From the NCBI GenBank assembly GCA_037783415.1, contig JAZGTN010000170.1, positions 4,569,501 to 4,633,500 of the forward strand: a stretch of 64,000 bases of DNA. The letters are read 5' to 3'. The translations under genes were made by a program, and so were the position numbers. A model generated the notes under the pieces. That model did not search any database. It saw nothing but the letters and a program-made list of their open reading frames with translations, and had not been told where the DNA came from. This DNA is from Leptasterias polaris (lineage: Eukaryota > Echinodermata > Asteroidea > Forcipulatida > Asteriidae). This document shows, piece after piece, positions 52,301 to 58,300 of this stretch. Every line of letters starts with the position of its first letter. Positions within the stretch are counted from its first letter, which is position 1.

Positions 52301-55300
52301 CTATGTGCTTGACAGATTTATGAAATTGGAACCATATCGTCAATGAGTGTTCAGTATTTGTCATGATTTACCTGGGAAACAATGAATACACAATCATAAC
52401 TGGATTGTCTCCCTAACCCGTTAATAGACGTTACTCCAGTCGTGAACGATGCAACATGACCTTATTTTACATTTGATACATTTTTGTGGCACTGGCCGGC
52501 TTCCTATACGGTATAAATTTGTCAGGAACTTTTACCCACGTAGAAACCCCAAGCCGATCCAACCCAACGGGAGTACCTCAACTGGCTAAGGTTAAAGAGT
52601 CTCTTGGACAATAACTGGGCAACCCTCGGGTACGCGTACGACGCGCTCTTCGTCATCGCCTTGACGCTCAACGCGTCCATCGCCGACCTAGCTCAGATGG
52701 ATCCGTCTCGGCGGTTGGATGAGTTTGGATACGATGACGTAGAGGTTGCCAAGACGTTCCTACGAAACGCAGAGGCTATTGACGTATATGGTGTCACCGT
52801 AAGTTTTAAAATGCTCAGTTTGGAGTTTGTTGCTTTATGGTGTGGAGAAGAAAGTGAGAAGAAAGTGACAAGTATGCGTGACCTATATACTGTCTTATTT
52901 CAGGCGGTATTGAGAAGGTCAATCTTTGCTAACGTATTTATTTCGGCGCATATTAAGATTTATAATATGTTTTAAAATCCGCCTTTTACACCGATGTGTA
53001 GGCCTGTGCTAAAATTGATGTATATACCTATTAAAGGCACTGAACACGTTTTGTAATTGTCAAAGACCAGTATTCTCACTTGGTGTATCCCAATATATGC
53101 ATAAAATAACAAGCCTGTGAAAATTTGGGCTCAATTGGTCATTGAAGTTGCAAGAAAATGATGAAAGAAAAAACACCCTTGTTGTACAAATTAGTGTGCT
53201 TTCAGATAGGAATAAAAGGCTTCTGGCCAGAAGTCTTTTATTATTTTAGTGAGAAATTACCTCTTTCTCAAAAACTACGTTACTTCAGAGGGAGTCGTTT
53301 CTCACAATGTTTTATACTATCAACAGCTCTCCGTTGCTTGTTACCAAGTAAGTTTTTATGCTAATATATTTTGAGTAATTACCAAACGTGTACAGTGCCT
53401 TTAAGTGTTTCGATAAACATCGAGTATTCAGTGCAGTTCATTACATTATGTCGTCGTTGGGGAAAATTAAAATCATATTAATTCGTCAACTAGTTAATTT
53501 GTTATACCAGGAGTTTACTTGAAACGGGGTTACATATCACTGCGGCTGATGCATACGTGCTTTAGTAAGCAGCATCTCTTTCGTCCGGACGAGAACTTGC
53601 GTTTACGTATTTCAAATTTGCATGCTTCATAAGACTTGGGAAAAAGGGAATATGAAATAGCCGTGTCCGAATTGGCTGCTAGGGCTACGGCTAAGGCTAC
53701 GGCTAAGGCTACGGCTAAGGCTACGGCTAAGGCTACGGCTAAGGCTACGGCTAAGGCTAAGGCTACGGCTCAGGATAAGGCTAAGGCTAAGGCTACGACT
53801 AAGGCTATGGCTATGGCTAAGGCCAAGGCTAAGGTTACGGCTACTTCTAACCAAGTAAGTTTTTTTTGCCATTATTTTAAGAGTGAGTACTAAACGTATA
53901 CATTCCCTTTAACTATATTCGTTCTCATTCACAGTTGTTTCCGTTCTTTCCTTCTTCTTTGTCTTCTTTTCCGAATGCTCTTTTAAGGACCATCTCGCAA
54001 TCAGTAAAAGCGGGGCACGGGTCTTCACAGAATATGTTTACATCGAACAGAGCCAAGGTAATGAGTACATTTCGGTTTGTTATCGCTCTTTATTTGTTTT
54101 CCATAGCATAGTCCTTTGTAAATACAGGTATTAAATTCACTTACCGTGGTGGGGTCATACTAAAAAAAAGAATAACCATACAAGTTTACTTGGTGAAAAG
54201 CACTGCACTGTTGATTAAGGATTCCCTTCGCGCGAAGTAATATAGTTTGGATAATTTTTCACCCAAAACATCTGAATCTGGGAAATGATACAGTGCCTAA
54301 ATTGCTTCTCAGATTTCTGACGGTTGGTGTCCGTTCGCGAATGCTGCGGCCAGAGATGTGGTTGGTACCCGCTGGATGTCACCTCGCCAAACGTGGATGG
54401 ATTCAACGTTCCTGTGAAAATAATGTGCCACTTGTTTTGCTGTTTTATCAGCAAGTAGCCAGTATTCAGCTAAAACGTTCACATTTGACTTTTATTGCAT
54501 TTTTCTTATAATCAATAAGCATTACGTTGACACACACAAAATCTATGACCCATCCTTTAAGTGGTACGTGACTTTTTATCAGATACATTAACAAATCCTA
54601 CAGGAAGACGCATGGGGTCCGTACACTGATGCTAGACAGTTAATAATTAACATTAATAAATACCTCGGAGAGTTTGTGCATTCTGATTGGTCGAGGACTG
54701 GTCACGTGGGGTGTATTAACATGTGATATAAAGACCGGCTCTGTAAACTAGCAAATAAATTGCCCCTAAACAAGCACAATGTTGTGCATTGCACCGTGCT
54801 TGTTTGTGCGGAAACTGTCAAAACTGTTTTCTATGCGCGTATTGTTTTTGGTTATTTTGACGAGGACAGGTGGTGCCGCGTGTACGCGCATACCACGCGT
54901 ATGCATAAACGCGCAGACAGTGTATCATTTTAAGGTAGCTGGTACGCGCATGAAACCAGGGTAATGCAAAGCATAAAGCCGTACACCAAGTAAAGTGTTT
55001 CTATTTATACTTTAAAAGCGCATATAGTCTGGTTCTTCAAAATATGCACATAAAGTCATTGATCACCATTATACTGATGTAGTTAAATAAGTGCAATGGA
55101 CTAGGAGCCACGCAAAAGTTGGTGGCTGGTCGCTGTTAATGGACCTCGCCTTCGGCTCGGTCCATTAACAGCGACCAGCCACCAACCCGGTCATTACCAC
55201 GCAGTGAAGACCGGCTTCCCACACTGTTATTCCCTAATTATTAGCTTACTGAACGTCAAACCTAATTGACTCTAGATGTCTTCGGCAACCAACGGTGCAA

Positions 55301-58300
55301 TTCTTGCGTCGGGACACAGACCTATACGATAATAATGTCGCCCTAGCCCTGTGAGGAGGCATCAAGCAATGTTTAGGCAGGGATTTCATATATAGTCTTC
55401 AATGTGTTTATGATATGATGCAAGACCTGGAAATCATCAAGTAATTAGCCTGTGAATATATATTTTTTCGATTTTGAAGTAGAATAAGCCATTTGCGAGT
55501 TACATTTGAATAATGTCTGGTACAATGACTTGTTTAGTCACAAGTTACCGCTTAAATTTGAATTCCTCAGACTATCGAGACAGTTGCTATGTCGCATGAT
55601 TAGGGGCAAGCTTTTGCTTAGTTACGTAAGAGACGGTGAACACCCATACACAATTCTGAATGGATGTGTATGGCACAATGGTACCAGGGTTTGCTCATCT
55701 GGAGGTTGCTATACAAAAGCTTGCCCCGAACCATGTGACATAACTGTCTCGATAGTCTGAGGAATTCAAATTTAAGCGGTAACTTGTGACTAAACAAGTC
55801 ATTGTACCAGACATTATTCAAATTTAACTCGCAAATGGCTTATTGACGACCAGAGTGAGCTTTCAGATTATTCATACCGTAGATGTTCATCTATGGGGAA
55901 GATGGAAACTGATTGTTGACCTTCTTGAAAGTTTTGGCATGTTTTTCATTTTAAAACAAACATCAAGCAGCATCCTCAAAATCCGGAAATGTGGGTCCAG
56001 CAACTTTAAACCATGTTTGCCTTGCTTAAAGTAAAAGAAGACAAAGCTCCCGTTCTGTTTAACATTTTTTGATAAATTCACAATGACAGGAAAAGACCAT
56101 ATTATTTTATCCTCCTGTAATTAATTCACTATAATTGTTATTCAATGCCACTCTCAGCTAATGGATCTTACGCCAAGGTGGCTAAGTTTAACACTGCAGA
56201 TTCAACAGTCTCTCTACTGGAAGGGCGGGAACTTCTCTGGTCAGGTATATATATTCTTTATAACTTCTTTTCCTGTATGTTCTTAAAGGGTCACGTTGAA
56301 TTCGGATTTGGGCACATTTGGGCTATCAAGGTTTTCTTTGATCTGGCGCTACCCCACATAGGATTTCTTCATACAAAGGAATATTAGAACAACAATTTAC
56401 CCCATAACTGTCATACCTAAGGGTGTGTGTTGGGAAAACATAATATTCCAGGTAAACTCGACCCGTTTCCTGATCCAAAATGGCCCAGAGTTTGAGTCAG
56501 GATCACGTGATCGATCTGGCACCGGGTATAACCATTATAGACCTTTGCAAAACACGCTGGTTGGCATCGACGGCCGATGTTAGCAAAACATTCAATCGTG
56601 TTAACTTGACCAAGTTCAACATTTTCTGCAAACTTTCAATTAAATAAAAGACCTGCCAAGATTAGTTGCTATGTTTTCAACAAATTTAACACTATTTTTG
56701 AATATTTGTGTAACATTACAAACTGTGGCTATCTGTTTTTGCTTTGCATTTATGGCTTTCCAGAGTTTTCCCACCTCTGTTGGCAAAAACTCGGGCTGTG
56801 ACGTTGCAAAAGAAAGGTATACAGTCATGCAACCCCGCTGTGACTTAGATCTGTATCAAGAGACTGTTAGTGAGTGTTACAAATCTAGTGCGTATTTGCA
56901 TATACTTTAGAGGAATCTTGGGTTCAAACGCTCATTGTTTCACCATGTAAAAGGAAACGAAATCGAGCACTTTATAACTGGCCAAACGCACGAGGTTTGC
57001 ATATTCTGTTGTGACCCTGGACTAGAGAGTAACCAAGGGTGCGTTTTGGCAACCCCAACCATGCAGAAACATGTTTGAGCGTTGGTCATTGCTTGAGCGT
57101 TTTCGCGTGTTCGGTTGAACCGTGGTGACGCGGCTGTTCCGACCAATAACCGACTTGTTGGATCGGTTAGGCTTGGTTTCAAGATGGCGGAATAAAAAAC
57201 TATCGAACAATTTCAATGGAATTCTTAAAAAATGAAATACCCTGAAGCCAAACAATTAAATAATGTTGATAAAATTACAAAGACTAAGTTCCATTACTTG
57301 AAAATAAAATGAAGTTTGTACACTTTAAGAACATGAATTTTCAAGAGATGTACCCACGTCATGAACTGTTTCTGGTTACCGACCCGTTTTCGCGTAGCTC
57401 TCGGAAATTGTTTCGGTCAGTGAATTTTACGTCAGAAACTTGTTCCCGGTCATGGTCGCCAAAACACGCTCCAGTTCATTGCAGTTGAGATACTATAAAG
57501 CAAGGTTTGCGAAGTCAGCGTGTTATAAATCTCTCATGAGCTGTGGTGGTTCTGAGAAGATCCAGTGGTTTAACAACTCAAGTTTTCGATCTTTGCTCTG
57601 ATTGATATTCAGGAGAATTCAGGAGACTAAGAGAGCATACTGTTTGACCAGCGGCTCTTCTCGGAACCACCTCAACTCATAAAAGATTAAGTACATGGCA
57701 TCTCCGCAATACGGAGCCTTAAAAGGGACAGGTACACACAAAAATGAAAGGAAAAAAATATATCAAAATTATTTCGTTCCCTCGAAATACTATTTCGTTC
57801 CCCCGAAATACTATTTCGTTCCCTCGAAATACAATTTCATTCCCTCGAAATAATTTCAGTATTTGTTTACCTTGTCAATTTGTTTTTACCTGTCCCTTTA
57901 GAGGCTCCGTACCGCAAACCTCACTCAAATGTATCTTCACCATTCACAAGTTTCAAATCCTTGTTGAAATACTGCAGTCTCATATAGATCAGCTTAAGTA
58001 ATAAATTCCAACCCAAGCCTTTATATCGACACTTCTGACTCCGCAATTCCTTACTGTCTGCATTATCCAAGTTCACTTAAAGGCACTGAACACGTTTGGT
58101 AATTATCAAAGACCAGTATTCTCACTTGGTGTATCCCAACATATGCATAAAATAACAAGCCTGTGAAAATTTGGACTCAATTGGTCATTGAAGTTGCAAG
58201 AAAATGATGAAAGAAAAACACCCTTGTTGTACAAATTAGTGTGCTTTCAGATAGGAATAAAAGGCTTCTGGCCAGAAGTCTTTTATTATTTTAGTGAGAA

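Noticed and set aside
53627..53893. Open frames on both strands across the GGCTAC/GGCTAA array
   Set aside because: The hexamer period is a multiple of three, so the frames stay open by composition alone; the peptides are pure Ala-Thr-Ala-Lys and Arg-Ser-Leu-Ser repeats.
55506..55821. Two open frames starting MNNVWYNDLFSHKLP on opposite strands
   Set aside because: They are mirror images produced by the fold-back element, not genes.
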